Shown: one piece after another, positions 23,627 through 34,590 of the stretch
Numbering within the stretch: the stretch's first letter is position 1
Layout: every line of letters begins with the position of its first letter
Assembly (NCBI RefSeq): GCF_025118155.1
Contig: NW_026251389.1
Location: 496,001 to 560,000 of the forward strand
Source of the DNA: Cokeromyces recurvatus
Lineage: Eukaryota > Mucoromycota > Mucoromycetes > Mucorales > Mucoraceae
Length of the DNA: 64,000 nucleotides
Direction: 5' to 3'
Program-made: the position numbers and the translations under genes
Notes under the pieces: model-generated
Database searches by the model: none
Told to the model about the DNA's origin: nothing
The model's input: the letters and a program-made list of their open reading frames with translations, nothing else

Positions 23627-23643
23627 CATAATGATGTCTCAAG

Positions 23644-23678
<35 letters not shown>

Positions 23679-24134
23679 AAAGTGTCGTACTTTTTGAAAA
23701 AACAAAAACAAAAAAAAAACAAAAAAAAAACGGCGTCATATGTTTTTAAGAAAAGAGTGTTACACAATCAGAAAAATAGTATCGCATTTAAAAAAAAAAT
23801 AATAAAAAAAAACTATAGTGTTATGCTAAGAAAAAATATGTTACATGTTACTCATATAGTCAACGCCCAACTTCACCCATTATTTTCTTGTTTAAATTCT
23901 CTAGGGCTTTTTTTTCTACAGGCTTCAATTAAACTTTTTTAATAGGAAGAATCCATAAGTCGAAATGCTCGGGCAAAAGATTATTGTGCAGATGATCAAT
24001 TGATTATTATTGCTAATCTAAGGAACAAAAGGAAAAAAAAACAATATATAAAAATATGTGGTAAAGAAAACTAAAAAAAAAAAAAAAAAAAAAAAAATAA
24101 GGAGAGACAAGAGAGAGCAGTGGATTATTAGATA

Positions 24135-24700
24135 CAACTTCATTACTATAGTCGACCTTGCAACATGCGTGAAAAGATTTAGTAGTGGAGGATCCGAAAT
24201 CAGAGCCTGTAATCCATCAACCGTTCATTAAAGAGAAGAGGATGAAGAAAGAAGGAGAGAAGGAGGAGATTTGACGAGCTAAAGCTAACCAGGAGCAGAA
24301 TCTGTAGAGTAATCCCCTTCAAGATTATAGATCTAGTCAAAGTGCCAAAGGATACAACACGTATCGACCCGAAAGGAAGGACAGGCTGCCGAGGCAGAAG
24401 AAGGAAGGGAACAGAGAGCATGATCAATACGATTATCTCTAAAATCGAGTAGTATAGAGTTGAAACGCTCAAGTCATTGAAGTTACTGCATGAAGCCAAA
24501 ATTTTAATGAAACAGATTCAGCCAGCTAACAGAATCAAGTAGTTAAAACTTTGCTTTTTCATCCCACCAAATAAATATAACACGCAATCATACCATCTAT
24601 AGGCTCTTCTGTGAAGAATATAGCAAAGAAAATACAAGAAGACAACCAAAAAAAGAATGAGGAGCATGGCTTGTTTGATATGTGCTATGAAACTGATTCT
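24135..24700 (+). repeat. Left arm of inverted repeat
   Basis: Reverse complement of the right arm at about 26120-26680. Reading toward the spacer, the arm ends in the start of a coding frame (MKNIAKKIQEDNQKKNEEHG), present in both arms. The hydrophobic 99-residue frame antisense to this region, identical in both arms, is a consequence of the duplication and not evidence for a protein. Confidence 0.85.
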
Positions 24701-25928
24701 AGGTGGTTCGTTCTGGTGCATTTAAATGTGATTCGTAATGATCCCTTAACTTTTAAACGTTATTTAATTGAATATCCAGCTCTGGATTCTACGAAAACAG
24801 AAGAAGTAAAATCTGAACCTGGAAAGCACTGAAAGATTACATACTATTCGTTATATTTCGGCTAATATATTAAATACAGTTTTAGAATTACGTTATAACA
24901 TTTCTAAATGAGTTTTACATGAATGTATGAGTTACAAGCCTGAGATAGCATTTACAACTTAGTGCTCTAAGATAAAAATCAACTTTATGAGTGTGGTATT
25001 TACCAGGAAAAGGAAGAGAGAGTCGAATAAGCGTTACATAAAACTTCATATAATGAAAAATGAATATAGAGGTAACATATTATTGATGTTATCGAAAAAG
25101 AAAGAAATACCATTATTTATTCTCTATTTTAGAGTGTATTATAGAAGCTATCACTACCTATATTCCACACTATTAAAACTACATAAACTCTATAAAAAAA
25201 ACAAGGATGCACCATCATTGGATACGCTAGGAAATCTATTAGCCACGAAGATGAAGAAATAGAAAAAGGGTTTTGAATAACATTGTAAAGTGTTTAAAAG
25301 AAAGATCTTTATGTGACATGATCTTTGTGTCTTGGTCTTGCTCGGTTTCCGATACCTTTGCTTCAAGAAATGTAAATGACAATACTGATTTGTTAAATGA
25401 ATTAATAAGTGTGGATGGAAATGCTCAATGTAAGACCTAATATATTTACAAATATGTGAATATTTATTAACAACAAGACTAGGGCTAATCTTTTTCCTTA
25501 GCTATGATTCCTTATATCAATTCATCTGAAGAAGGCATTTGCCTTGTAGTCATATATTTTGCAGGATTGTCTACGAACACAGGCGATTTGTAAAGTTGTA
25601 TCAAGTAAATTAAATTAAATACAAACAAACCAGCTTCAATTACATTTCTAACATATTCTTGCCAGTATCCAATGAAGGATAATAATAATTAACACATGAC
25701 TTTATGACCACAAATTCCATAAATCCAAGAGAGTGGCCACTTTGAATGACTCGTCAATTCTATCCTCTTTTAATTGCAGACCAATTCCAGTTCAAAGGTT
25801 CAAAAAAGTCCAAGTATTTAGCTATTAACTATTTTTATCATCCAGGCTTATATAGCGAGTGTTTATGTGATAAACAAGTTTTATTTATAAGACATCCTTC
25901 TCTAAAATTGGTAAAAGGACATAATTAA
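24611..25928 (+). pseudogene. Decayed resolvase-like (serine-recombinase-fold) element gene
   Basis: Several frames read in order as one protein, with frameshifts near A tracts. These are a charged N-terminal part (24611 on), a basic segment (VVFTRKRKRESNKRYIK, about 24990) and IGYARKSISHEDEEIE at 25217 on. After a shift come CLKERSLCDMIFVSWSCSVS and, across a gtaaga...ccttag intron, SMIPYINSSEEGICLVVIYF and AGLSTNTGDL. A Cys/His segment (HPGLYSECLCDKQ...HPSLKL) follows at 25746-25928. GYARKS matches the N-terminal strand of small serine recombinases, where the last Ser would be the nucleophile. The position of their DRLGR motif reads FAGLSTN, without the arginines. The gene is broken; family assignment is tentative. 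Confidence 0.45.
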
Positions 25929-26119
25929 AAAAAGATTAAGATCATTCACACAATCATGGTAATCAAAACGGTAAAAAAGTTACTTGGCTTATTCAGCTAA
26001 ACTATCAAATGGTATTAACTTTGCCATTAAATGCTTCTTCATTTAAAGTTTTGCAAAGTTTAAAAATTAAAGGTTGAGAATGCATTTCAGCGAAAGTGAA
26101 TAGAACGGACTGCCTAGAA

Positions 26120-26680
26120 TTAGTTTCATAGCACATATCAAACAAGCCATGCTCCTCATTCTTTTTTTGGTTGTCTTCTTGTATTTTCTTTGCTATATTC
26201 TTCACAGAAGAGCCTATAGATGGTATGATTGCGTGTTATATTTATTTGGTGGGATGAAAAAGCAAAGTTTTAACTACTTGATTCTGTTAGCTGGCTGAAT
26301 CTGTTTCATTAAAATTTTGGCTTCATGCAGTAACTTCAATGACTTGAGCGTTTCAACTCTATACTACTCGATTTTAGAGATAATCGTATTGATCATGCTC
26401 TCTGTTCCCTTCCTTCTTCTGCCTCGGCAGCCTGTCCTTCCTTTCGGGTCGATACGTGTTGTATCCTTTGGCACTTTGACTAGATCTATAATCTTGAAGG
26501 GGATTACTCTACAGATTCTGCTCCTGGTTAGCTTTAGCTCGTCAAATCTCCTCCTTCTCTCCTTCTTTCTTCATCCTCTTCTCTTTAATGAACGGTTGAT
26601 GGATTACAGGCTCTGATTTCGGATCCTCCACTACTAAATCTTTTCACGCATGTTGCAAGGTCGACTATAGTAATGAAGTT
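26120..26680 (-). repeat. Right arm of inverted repeat
   Basis: Near-identical reverse complement of the left arm. Past the arm's inner boundary the two copies still resemble each other weakly at the protein level (a ...MCYET.SR..VL... frame on each side). This favours two inverted copies of one element family over a purely DNA-level hairpin. Confidence 0.85.
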
Positions 26681-26815
26681 GTATCTAGTAATTTTGTCTC
26701 TCTTCTTTTTTTTTTAAAAAAAAAATGCAATACAGTTTTCCTGATTATGTAACACTCTTTTCTAAAAAAAAAACACATATGGCGCTGTTTTTTTTTCTTG
26801 AGACATCATTATGGC

Positions 26816-28061
26816 AAAAGATGTGCTTTTTAAGAATGACAATTTTAGCTTTTTTGTTTCAAAAAATTATATTTTTAGGGCAGTAGTTGTCTTTTTAAAT
26901 AAACAACAAGGAAATTTCTAAAAATTTCCTGTTTAAGTATTCTGTTTTTTTTTCTCATTAAATTAAAATTAAAAAACAGTTTATTAACAACACGGCAGTA
27001 ACTTTTCTGTTGTCCTATAAATTAAATCTAAGATTCGGCTAAAACCATGATATCCACATACTGTCTTTTAAGGTTTTATCTTTATTCATATTTGGCAACA
27101 ATATCATTATAAGAGATTGAATATGTAAATTTGAGACGGCAATTTTTTTTTAAAAAGGAAATATGTATGAGAATGGTTTCCATAGATACGGTAATTATAT
27201 AATGTACATGCATATATTTGTTACACTAAATCACTCCTTTTGTTTAGTTGTGTTTTATATTTGAAATATGTCTCCATGGTAATTTAAAAAGGGACAACAC
27301 ATTATTGTAATCGTCATCATAACTTTATCACAAGCTGACTTATAATACCATATTTTCTAATCAAACATGCTGATCGTAAAATTATACAAAAAATTCTATT
27401 AAAATTCTCATAGTTCACTTCATCAAATAATATTAGAACATCTAACACTTCATTATTTACATGTTTTATTCGGTCATAACTAATAACATTTTACTAATTC
27501 ACACCTTATCTCTGGCTTCTTTAACAATTCTTATAAATACTCATCAATTTAAATTCATTAATAAAATATTCGACTTTAGACCTATTGTTCGGTTTCATTG
27601 ATTTCTTTTGTCTTTTATTATAATACTTTTTATTTGATATTCTATAGAAATCTTACAGACTTTTTTTTTTTTTGTACATATTAAAATACACCATTATTAG
27701 CTCAGTAATTATTATTATGTAAGCATATATTTTACTGTATTAGGCAACTTAATTATAATTGACATGTATTATACTAAATCCCATTTATTACATAATATAA
27801 AATGCTGACTGTTTTTTTTTATTTCTCAGCAACTGTCTTTTTTTTTAATTAATTTGCATAATTTAATTATTTGATTTCTTTTTATATACACATTTATAAA
27901 GATGGCCTATAAACAAAATAGCTAAATACCTACATACATTTTATTTTAACAAAAGAAAAGAGATATTCATACAATCAACTGCTTTTACTTTAATTATACA
28001 ATTTTATTCACTTTTTTGTTTGATGAGAAAAGGGAAATATGAATAAAGAAAAAAAAATATT
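26816..28061. other. Intergenic with dispersed repeat copy B
   Basis: Contains the second copy of the old dispersed repeat (about 27280-27665, minus orientation) and AT-rich sequence that probably includes the 3' UTR of the uL16 gene. No gene is visible. Confidence 0.5.
27280..27665 (-). repeat. Old dispersed repeat, copy B
   Basis: Reverse complement of this segment aligns by eye with copy A at about 5745-6130, with several shared runs of 10-20 bases and short indels. Neither copy contains an intact open frame. Confidence 0.7.
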
Positions 28062-28712
28062 TTAAGCTCTGGAAGCTTCCTTAAAGTAATCAGCGAGACG
28101 ACCTTTTTGAGGGACGAACTTAACATAACAACCATCAGGTCTAAGCTTACCAGCAGCACGAGCTTCAACATATTCTTCACGAGAGAGAGGAGTGAAGCCC
28201 CACTTCTTGGAGACAATAATCTTTTGTTGACCAGGGAACTTGTACTTGCAACGTCTCAAAGCTTCAATGACAACAGCCTTGTTAGAATCCTTGGTACGAA
28301 CAGAGAAGATGATTTGACCAATGTTGACACGAGCAACGAGACCGTTAGGCTTACCGAAAGCACCACGCATACCAGTTTGCAATCTATCAGCACCAGCACA
28401 AGACAACATCTTATTGATACGAGTTACATGGTAAGGGTGAACACGAATACGCATATGGAAAGAATCTTTACCAGCAGTCTTGGCAATGTATTTGTTAGCA
28501 CAGATACGGCCGGCTTCAAGAGCTTCAGCAGAAAGTTGTTCATATTCATTAGAAACCAAATGAACACAAAGAGGGAAATCATCAACAGATGCCTTCTTAC
28601 GACCTAAATCATAAATTCTGAGTTTGGCATCAGGAACACCACGACAGTATCTAGACTTGGGATAAGGCTTATTTTTACAATATCTGTAACAACGAGCAGG
28701 ACGACGACCCAT
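28062..28712 (-). CDS. RPL10: 60S ribosomal protein uL16 (L10)
   Basis: A single exon of 216 residues beginning [20 protein letters not shown], with family blocks [38 protein letters not shown] and [20 protein letters not shown]. uL16 is loaded last onto the 60S subunit and forms part of the tRNA corridor near the peptidyl transferase centre. The length matches fungal orthologues. Codon choice is noticeably more GC-rich than in the neighbours, as expected for a highly expressed gene. A probable 5' UTR intron lies between 29145 (gtaaga donor) and 28718 (TATACAG acceptor, six bases before the ATG). Confidence 0.97.
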   Translation of the reverse strand: MGRRPARCYRYCKNKPYPKSRYCRGVPDAKLRIYDLGRKKASVDDFPLCVHLVSNEYEQLSAEALEAGRICANKYIAKTAGKDSFHMRIRVHPYHVTRINKMLSCAGADRLQTGMRGAFGKPNGLVARVNIGQIIFSVRTKDSNKAVVIEALRRCKYKFPGQQKIIVSKKWGFTPLSREEYVEARAAGKLRPDGCYVKFVPQKGRLADYFKEASRA

Positions 28713-28717
28713 TTTTT

Positions 28718-29145
28718 CTGTATATTAAAAAAAAAATAAGAAAACAATTAAAAAAAAAATACAAAAAAAAAAAAGACAAATGCCATTCTTCTTATTTTAT
28801 TTTTTTTTTTCCTTTTTACTACGGCAGCTGCTTTTATTAGTCATCAATCAACACAAATTGCAGGTCACTTTTAGATGACTAAATGTAGTAAAGTTAACAA
28901 ATTCATAAACTTTAATGCTCATTCAACTAAAGCTTTTTATTTATTCGAATGAATGGTAATGCCCAAATTGAATTGTATTAACATTGAAAATTGTAAAAAT
29001 TACTACATTTTGAAAATCAGATGCCGTAATGTAGTAAGAAAAAAAAAATATCCATCCATTTAATTGATACTATGTATTCTTTTCCATCCATTTATTTCTA
29101 TTCACTATATATCCTTTTATTTAAAATTAAAAATAAATATCTTAC
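28718..29145 (-). other. Probable 5' UTR intron of uL16
   Basis: Minus-strand donor GGTAAGAT at 29145 and acceptor ATATACAG at 28718 frame this stretch immediately upstream of the coding sequence. It contains ATGGATGGA-type motifs (TCCATCCATT at 29051-29060 and TTCCATCCATT at 29082-29092 on the plus strand), like the first introns of eS10 and eS4. Confidence 0.5.
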
Positions 29146-29879
29146 CTATATCAAAAGTACAGGCAGTAAAGGAAGGAATCAATCGAATTGATGCTTTTTG
29201 TCTACCTTTGTCATTCTACTATCATTTCTCTCCCCCACTTTCTTTTCTTTCCCTCCTCCTGTCATTCCCGCCACTGCCGCAACAACTAAGCTATTTTCAC
29301 TTGAGATTAAGACAAATTCAATTTTTTTTAAACCAATTAAATTTAATTTTGGACAACTTTATCATTTAAGCAATTTAGACAGACTTTATCTTTGATAGAT
29401 AATACTTTATTTTGGCTGTTGCTTTAGTCTCATTTTTTTTTTCGCTACTATTGTAATAATGCACTTTTATGTCTTTCCTACAGTTTGAAGTCTGTACTTC
29501 TATTTTTTTTTAACTAGTTTCCAGTACTCTCATTTATAAAGGAATATATTTGCAATGTCTTTTTTTCCTTCAATTTAATCGTTGCTATTATTATAAAATA
29601 TCAAATTTAACTCGATCATTCACATGTGATTAGCCTTTGTGTGTATATGTATATGTTTATTTGCTCCCAAAACATAATACCGAAATTTAGATAGTATGAA
29701 GCCTTTTTGACCAAAGAGGAATTAAAAAAAAAATGTTGATTTAATAGCAAAAGAAATCAATATGGATACAAATAGAATTATTTCTTTTATCACAACATGA
29801 TATAACTAACTTATCTGCTTGAAAACATTCTTCTTCTTCTGGTAGATGATACTACAAATCCCGTAGAAAACAGGAGATG

Positions 29880-29914
<35 letters not shown>

Positions 29915-30070
29915 AGTATGAGTAAGCTTTGATAACTTATGAGTATGGCAATGAAGAGTTGAATATTATGACATTTACCGAAGAAGGTGCGTCAAATGAT
30001 TATAGAGAAAATAAAGAATTAATTTTATCTCATATAATTTATTTATGTACTACACATGAATACTTTTTTT
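29146..30070. other. Intergenic, no gene seen
   Basis: Between the uL16 leader and the velvet gene end. It holds a T-rich, partly pyrimidine-only region at about 29200-29280 (possible uL16 promoter), a roughly 30-nt T tract at about 29883-29911, and nothing else I can identify. Confidence 0.45.
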
Positions 30071-31199
30071 TTATTTTTTCTTTGATCTAAGTTGTGTACG
30101 GATTGTTAACTTTAAACCTTGTTTTGCTAAATGACGTGATAATTGACTTGATTCTATGACAAAGTATTAATCTATTATGTTTTGTTTGTATCCTATATTC
30201 TAGATCACCTTTCATTCCTGGGTATCCTTTTGCTGTATAAACAGTAAATGGCTCCGAAAAGACTTCACGGATCACTTTATTTCTGTATATGCAAATGTAT
30301 GTGTGTATGTGTGTTTATGTGTGTATATGCGTGTTCATTATTAAAGTTAGTAATATATGACAATGTGATATACCTTATTAAATGAATCAAACTAAACTTT
30401 AAGCAATATTGACCTGTAGTACGAACTGACAGATCAGGAAAAGCAAAATAGTAAGCCTTTTCATTATCTAAATCTTTTAAAAGGGAAGGTGAACTAACAA
30501 GTGAACCAATTAAAACTTTAAAGGGCGTATCTGATACTAGACTTCTCAAGACATCATATTGTATTTTCATATTTGTTGACCAAAGTGTAACATGAAGTAT
30601 ATAAAATGGACATTCAATACTAATATGAGCACATATGAGTAGAGTTTGATATATTCAAATTATTTAAATATCTATACTAACTCTTCTTTATCTACGACTG
30701 TTAACTTTACAATAGGAGCAGGATCTATAGGCCTTCTATCTTTATCATCACCAACACCAGACATACGACATTGATATGGTTGTTCAACAACTTGTAATAT
30801 ATATTTTCTATTATATAATAATATAGATATAGATATGTATTCATGTATAGTATCTATTTATTTTTGGTATGTATCACTTTACCTTGTATCATTATCATTA
30901 ACACCATTTATATTATTACGTAATGATCTTTGTTTATTATTTACTTGTATAAGGGGCTTATTTTGAATGTCAATGTTAGGTTCTAGAAAAGTTAGTTTCA
31001 TTTGATTATTGATGCTATTATCAATTTCTTCTATTTCATCATCAATGTTTACTTCTTCTGCTATAAATTCTTCTTCAGTGTCATAATTTATTAAACTATT
31101 AAATAAACGAACATCGTCTTCATCTAACTGATAATTATTCTCAAATATTAAACCGGGCGATGTATTGTAGTTATCAGTCATGTTGTTTTCTAAATGCAT
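30071..31199 (-). CDS. Velvet-domain regulator
   Basis: Five exons, 31199-30883, 30807-30682, 30619-30374, 30282-30209 and 30153-30071, join to 281 residues. After a roughly 105-residue acidic N-terminus (DTEEEFIAEEVNIDDEIEEI) comes a full velvet domain. It runs through YILQVVEQPYQCRMSGVGDD, KDRRPIDPAPIVKL, PSLLKDLDNEKAYYFAFPDL, SVRTTGQYCLKFSL and VFSEPFTVYTAKGYPGM, and ends QLSRHLAKQGLKLTIRTQLR. Velvet proteins are fungal DNA-binding regulators with an NF-kappaB-like fold that couple development, spore formation and secondary metabolism, acting as homo- or heterodimers (VeA, VelB, VosA types). Which type this is cannot be told here. One donor, gtgatc after exon 4, is weak. Start could instead be the second Met, five codons later. 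Confidence 0.9.
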
Positions 31200-31759
31200 G
31201 TATCATTTATTAAGAGAAAAAAGAAGAAGAAAAAAAAAGAATTGTATGTGTATTCATACATCATTTTATACTTTTTTTTTCCTAATCGAAGCTGAGTTAC
31301 ATTGTTCAATTAAAGAGGTATACTAGTAATTAAGGCAATTCAGCTATATATACCTTTTATTTTAAAGGTAATATCAATAGTCGGCTCTCCATATAGAAAA
31401 GGTCTCCAACATCATCATTTAGTTTATTTATATACATTTACATTTTATGATAGTTATGATAATAATTTAGTTGTAAGACTATGTACTATAAAGCCGATAT
31501 TCGATCATGTTCTAGGTTATTCTATACAAAAAAGAAATAAAAAGAATAATTTACGACGCACAAACCATTTAAAATCGAATTTTATTTTTAGTAGCGTTAT
31601 ACAAACAACTGTCTTTCTCTAATAATACTTAATAAAGTGAAAAGACATGTATGTTTAAATAATAATTTTAGTAATAAATATATACATAAATATATACATA
31701 AATATATACATAAATATCTATATATCTATATACAATAATTAAATTAGAGTATGCTTATT
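31200..31759. other. Intergenic, no gene seen
   Basis: Spacer upstream of the velvet gene and downstream of the WD40 gene. It holds a 12-bp tandem repeat (AAATATATACAT, about 31676-31712) and otherwise AT-rich sequence. Confidence 0.45.
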
Positions 31760-32469
31760 TTAAAGTAAAGATCCATAAGCAAATCTTCTACGTGAACTTG
31801 TATCGATGTTAAAATCTAATATTGCATTCTCCAAACCTATTGTATAAAATTTTAGTTTAACTGTTAAGAACAAAAAATACAATCATTAAAAAAAAAAATC
31901 AGCCTTTTTATTTTACCAACAAACATCTTTTGACTATTACTCGAAAAACATAAACCGGTAATGGGTGTATCATGGCCTGGAGACCCTACTCGAATAGTCT
32001 GTTGACTATCAAATGTACGTGCATCAATCACATGCACATGTGATACGTGCTCTGTAAAAGCCAGTAAATCAATTGCACCTGTCTGTGTAAATTTGACACA
32101 TCTTGCGGCTCCCTTTGTAATAGATGGATGAAGTCCCGAAAATTTTGCTAAAGGTTGAGTACTTCGAATATCCCAAACATGAACTGATCCATCTTGACTT
32201 GATACAGCAAATTTATCAGAGCTATGATTCCACGCCACTGAAAAATTGGCATCCCGAGATACTTTATGTAATTGGTTATATTTATGCATGATGGTAAAAA
32301 GTCTATTTCACTACTTTTTTTTTTCTTACCTGCCATAGTAGACATTAACTCAAAATGTCCAGCATTAGTTATATTAAATAATTGAACACGATTATCATCT
32401 CCCACTGTAATCATCTTTCTATCATCAGGGCTAATAGAAGCTAAAATAATAAAAGTTATAATTCGTTAG

Positions 32470-32500
<31 letters not shown>

Positions 32501-33373
32501 TAAAAAAAAATTTTTTTTTTCTCACATATAATTTACATCATAATATACTTTACTATGATTCACAGCCGTTCTAAAATCTAATGTATCAACCAATTCTAAT
32601 TCTGGCACAGTAAATATTCGAATAGAAGCATCATTATTTGATACAAACAATCGAATTTGTCCATTTAAACGAGAAAAACATAACCCATTATTAATCGTAC
32701 CTCCTGGTGCTGTTGTGATGCGTCTATTACGTAATATTATCAGTTTATCATCCTTTTTTTTTCTTCGATTCTTATTGCTTCTATTATTAATGTATATATA
32801 TATATATATATGTATATATTTACACTTGATAATCACTACTAGTACATTTAAGTGTTAAATCTCCTCGTTGACCTCCTGCTGCCCAATATCCATAACTAGA
32901 ATAATAACATCAAGGTCTCTGTAAATATCACATATTAAATGCTTCAAATTTGTTAATGGAAAAAAAAATTTATATAAATATATTACTTTGCAGCCATACA
33001 TGTGGGTGAATACCCAATATCTTTCAAAAAATAGCTTCTTTGTCCCGTTTTATAATTATACTATTTTATATTTTCAAAATTCCAAAAAATCATATTTCAT
33101 ATAAATAAGATCCACTTACTCTGAATATATCTTGTCCAGTAGGAAAAATTAATTGATTTTTATGATGTTCATCATCTGTTAATATCAAGTCTCTTAATTG
33201 CCTATATTCAAACATATTTAAAACGCTCTATTCAAAAGGACCTTCTTTTTGTTTTTATTTTATTTTATTTTTTACCAGTGATGAATGGTTACTTTTTGAT
33301 CGTGAACAATAGGTTTTGGTTTAACAAACATAGGTGCATCACTTATATTATTAAAGTCAATATTTACTGCCAT
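31760..33373 (-). CDS. WD40-repeat protein with DUF2415 motif
   Basis: Eight exons join to 361 residues: 33373-33276, 33201-33120, 33060-32987, 32895-32824, 32780-32554, 32440-32330, 32261-31917 and 31836-31760. WD-type blades are visible (IRLFVSNNDASIRIFTVPEL, SPDDRKMITVGDDNRVQLFN, SSDKFAVSSQDGSVHVWDIR). The segment CVKFTQTGAIDLLAFTEHVS carries the DLL motif of DUF2415, found in fungal WD40 proteins of unknown role. The C-terminus is RRRFAYGSLL. Intron 4 has two possible splice choices: donor gtaaat with acceptor aatag, used here, or gtgtaa with ataag. Both keep the frame. Function unknown; probably a scaffold. Confidence 0.8.
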
Positions 33374-34590
33374 ATCCTGCTGCTTTATTTGTTTGTTTAA
33401 CTTACTTTGATACACAATTTGTATCAATAATTGTCATTGTTGTTTAGTAATAACAGAAAAAAAAACAAGAAGAACAAGAATAAAATTATATGAAATTGCA
33501 TAATATTTGCTTTTTTTTTATTATAGTGACTTGGAAAAAGCAAGACAATTCTATTTTAGCTTCTTTTTTTCTTGTATGTGACGTCAATGTATAGTATAGA
33601 TACGACATTGTTACTCGTCAAAACAGTTAAAACACATATAATGAATCCTAGAGCGACAATAATAGATTATTATAAACGAATGAAAAGAAAAAATAAGCGT
33701 GCTAAACAGAAGACGTATTTATGGCCCAAGTATTCGAATTATTGTAGTAGTAGTGGATAAGATAACGTTGTGTTTAAGACTTTTAAGTCTATTAAATTCA
33801 TGCTTTGCTATATGCCTTTTGACTATTCATCTTGAGATGAGTTAAATTTTGATTAAAATGCCTGGATTAATTCGATTTAAGCTTGCCACGAGGGTTATAA
33901 GCAAGCTGTTTACTTTATAAAATATTAATTCACATCTAACTTTAACAAAAAAATATATTATTTTTAGCTTAATATCTTGATTAGCTTCAATACTTTAATT
34001 TTTTTTCCATCTCAATTAATAAGGTGTTAGAGTAGACTTCTTCTTTTCTTAAGGAATAATAATAGTACAGAATATGTTAATAGTCGCTACCTATCCTCCT
34101 TTTTTTTTTTTGATAGACGATATCACTTTGTTCTTCAGCGTATTTTTAATTAAAGATTTGCATAAAGTTGGTTTCAGCATTATCAATCTTTGTTTACTGA
34201 TTGGTTAGCACTACGTCAATAATAGGGGGGAGAGAGAGTTTTATCTTTTCTTATTTTTAACTGTTTGTGTCCTTATGGATGTATACTTGTAGCTGGTAAA
34301 ATGCTGAATATCTAATAATCAAATCGTTATCCAGGTATCATCATGGCCTGAGATACTTGGGAAAAAAGAAAAAATCAAGAGGGTGTTTAGCATAGTTATT
34401 TTTAAACCCTTCTAAAGAACTTTTCTCGGACTATGGTGTTAGTTTTTTTTTTTTTTTAACGAATCAAAATTTAAATTCAGACAATTTGCTTACCTTTTTT
34501 TGGATGAAGTAAATACAAAATTTAGACAGAAAGAAGTTTAGTTTTCAGACAGATTGAAGCTTATGCTTGGGCATCTTACCTGTAAAAACC
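33374..34590. other. Intergenic; includes 3' flank of the Fanzor gene
   Basis: No host gene is evident. A 39-codon basic frame from 33641 (MNPRATIIDYYKRMKRKNKR) is unassigned. The 500 bases just left of 34591 are the downstream side of the Fanzor gene, where a guide RNA would be expected. They contain a 17-nt T tract near 34443-34459 and, just inside the gene end, a perfect ACCCTCAGGGT palindrome (34596-34606). Confidence 0.4.

Larger units (their letters stand above)
23627..26815. mobile_element. Long inverted-repeat element (about 3.2 kb)
   Basis: The outer ends carry the same sequence in opposite orientation: GCCATAATGATGTCTCAAG at the left and its complement at the right. Inside the A-rich ends, the stretches about 24135-24700 and 26120-26680 are near-identical reverse complements; I found only scattered differences by eye, increasing near the inner end. 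The spacer (about 24720-26000) holds a decayed resolvase-like gene. The structure is either a transposon with very long terminal inverted repeats or two copies of one element inserted in opposite orientation, the right one truncated. The high arm identity means a recent duplication or ongoing gene conversion. I could not find a convincing target-site duplication. Confidence 0.75.

Noticed and set aside
23631..23942. Lys-rich 103-residue frame at the left end of the inverted repeat
   Set aside because: Made of poly(A)-derived Lys codons; the matching right end does not conserve the frame.
24200..24499. Identical 99-residue hydrophobic frames in both inverted arms (also 26317-26616)
   Set aside because: Identity follows from the DNA duplication; the frame is antisense to the element's coding direction and has no recognisable domain.
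28107..28607. 166-residue frame on the plus strand over uL16
   Set aside because: Antisense shadow of the ribosomal protein gene, favoured by its codon use; the same applies to 38527-39021 over eS4.
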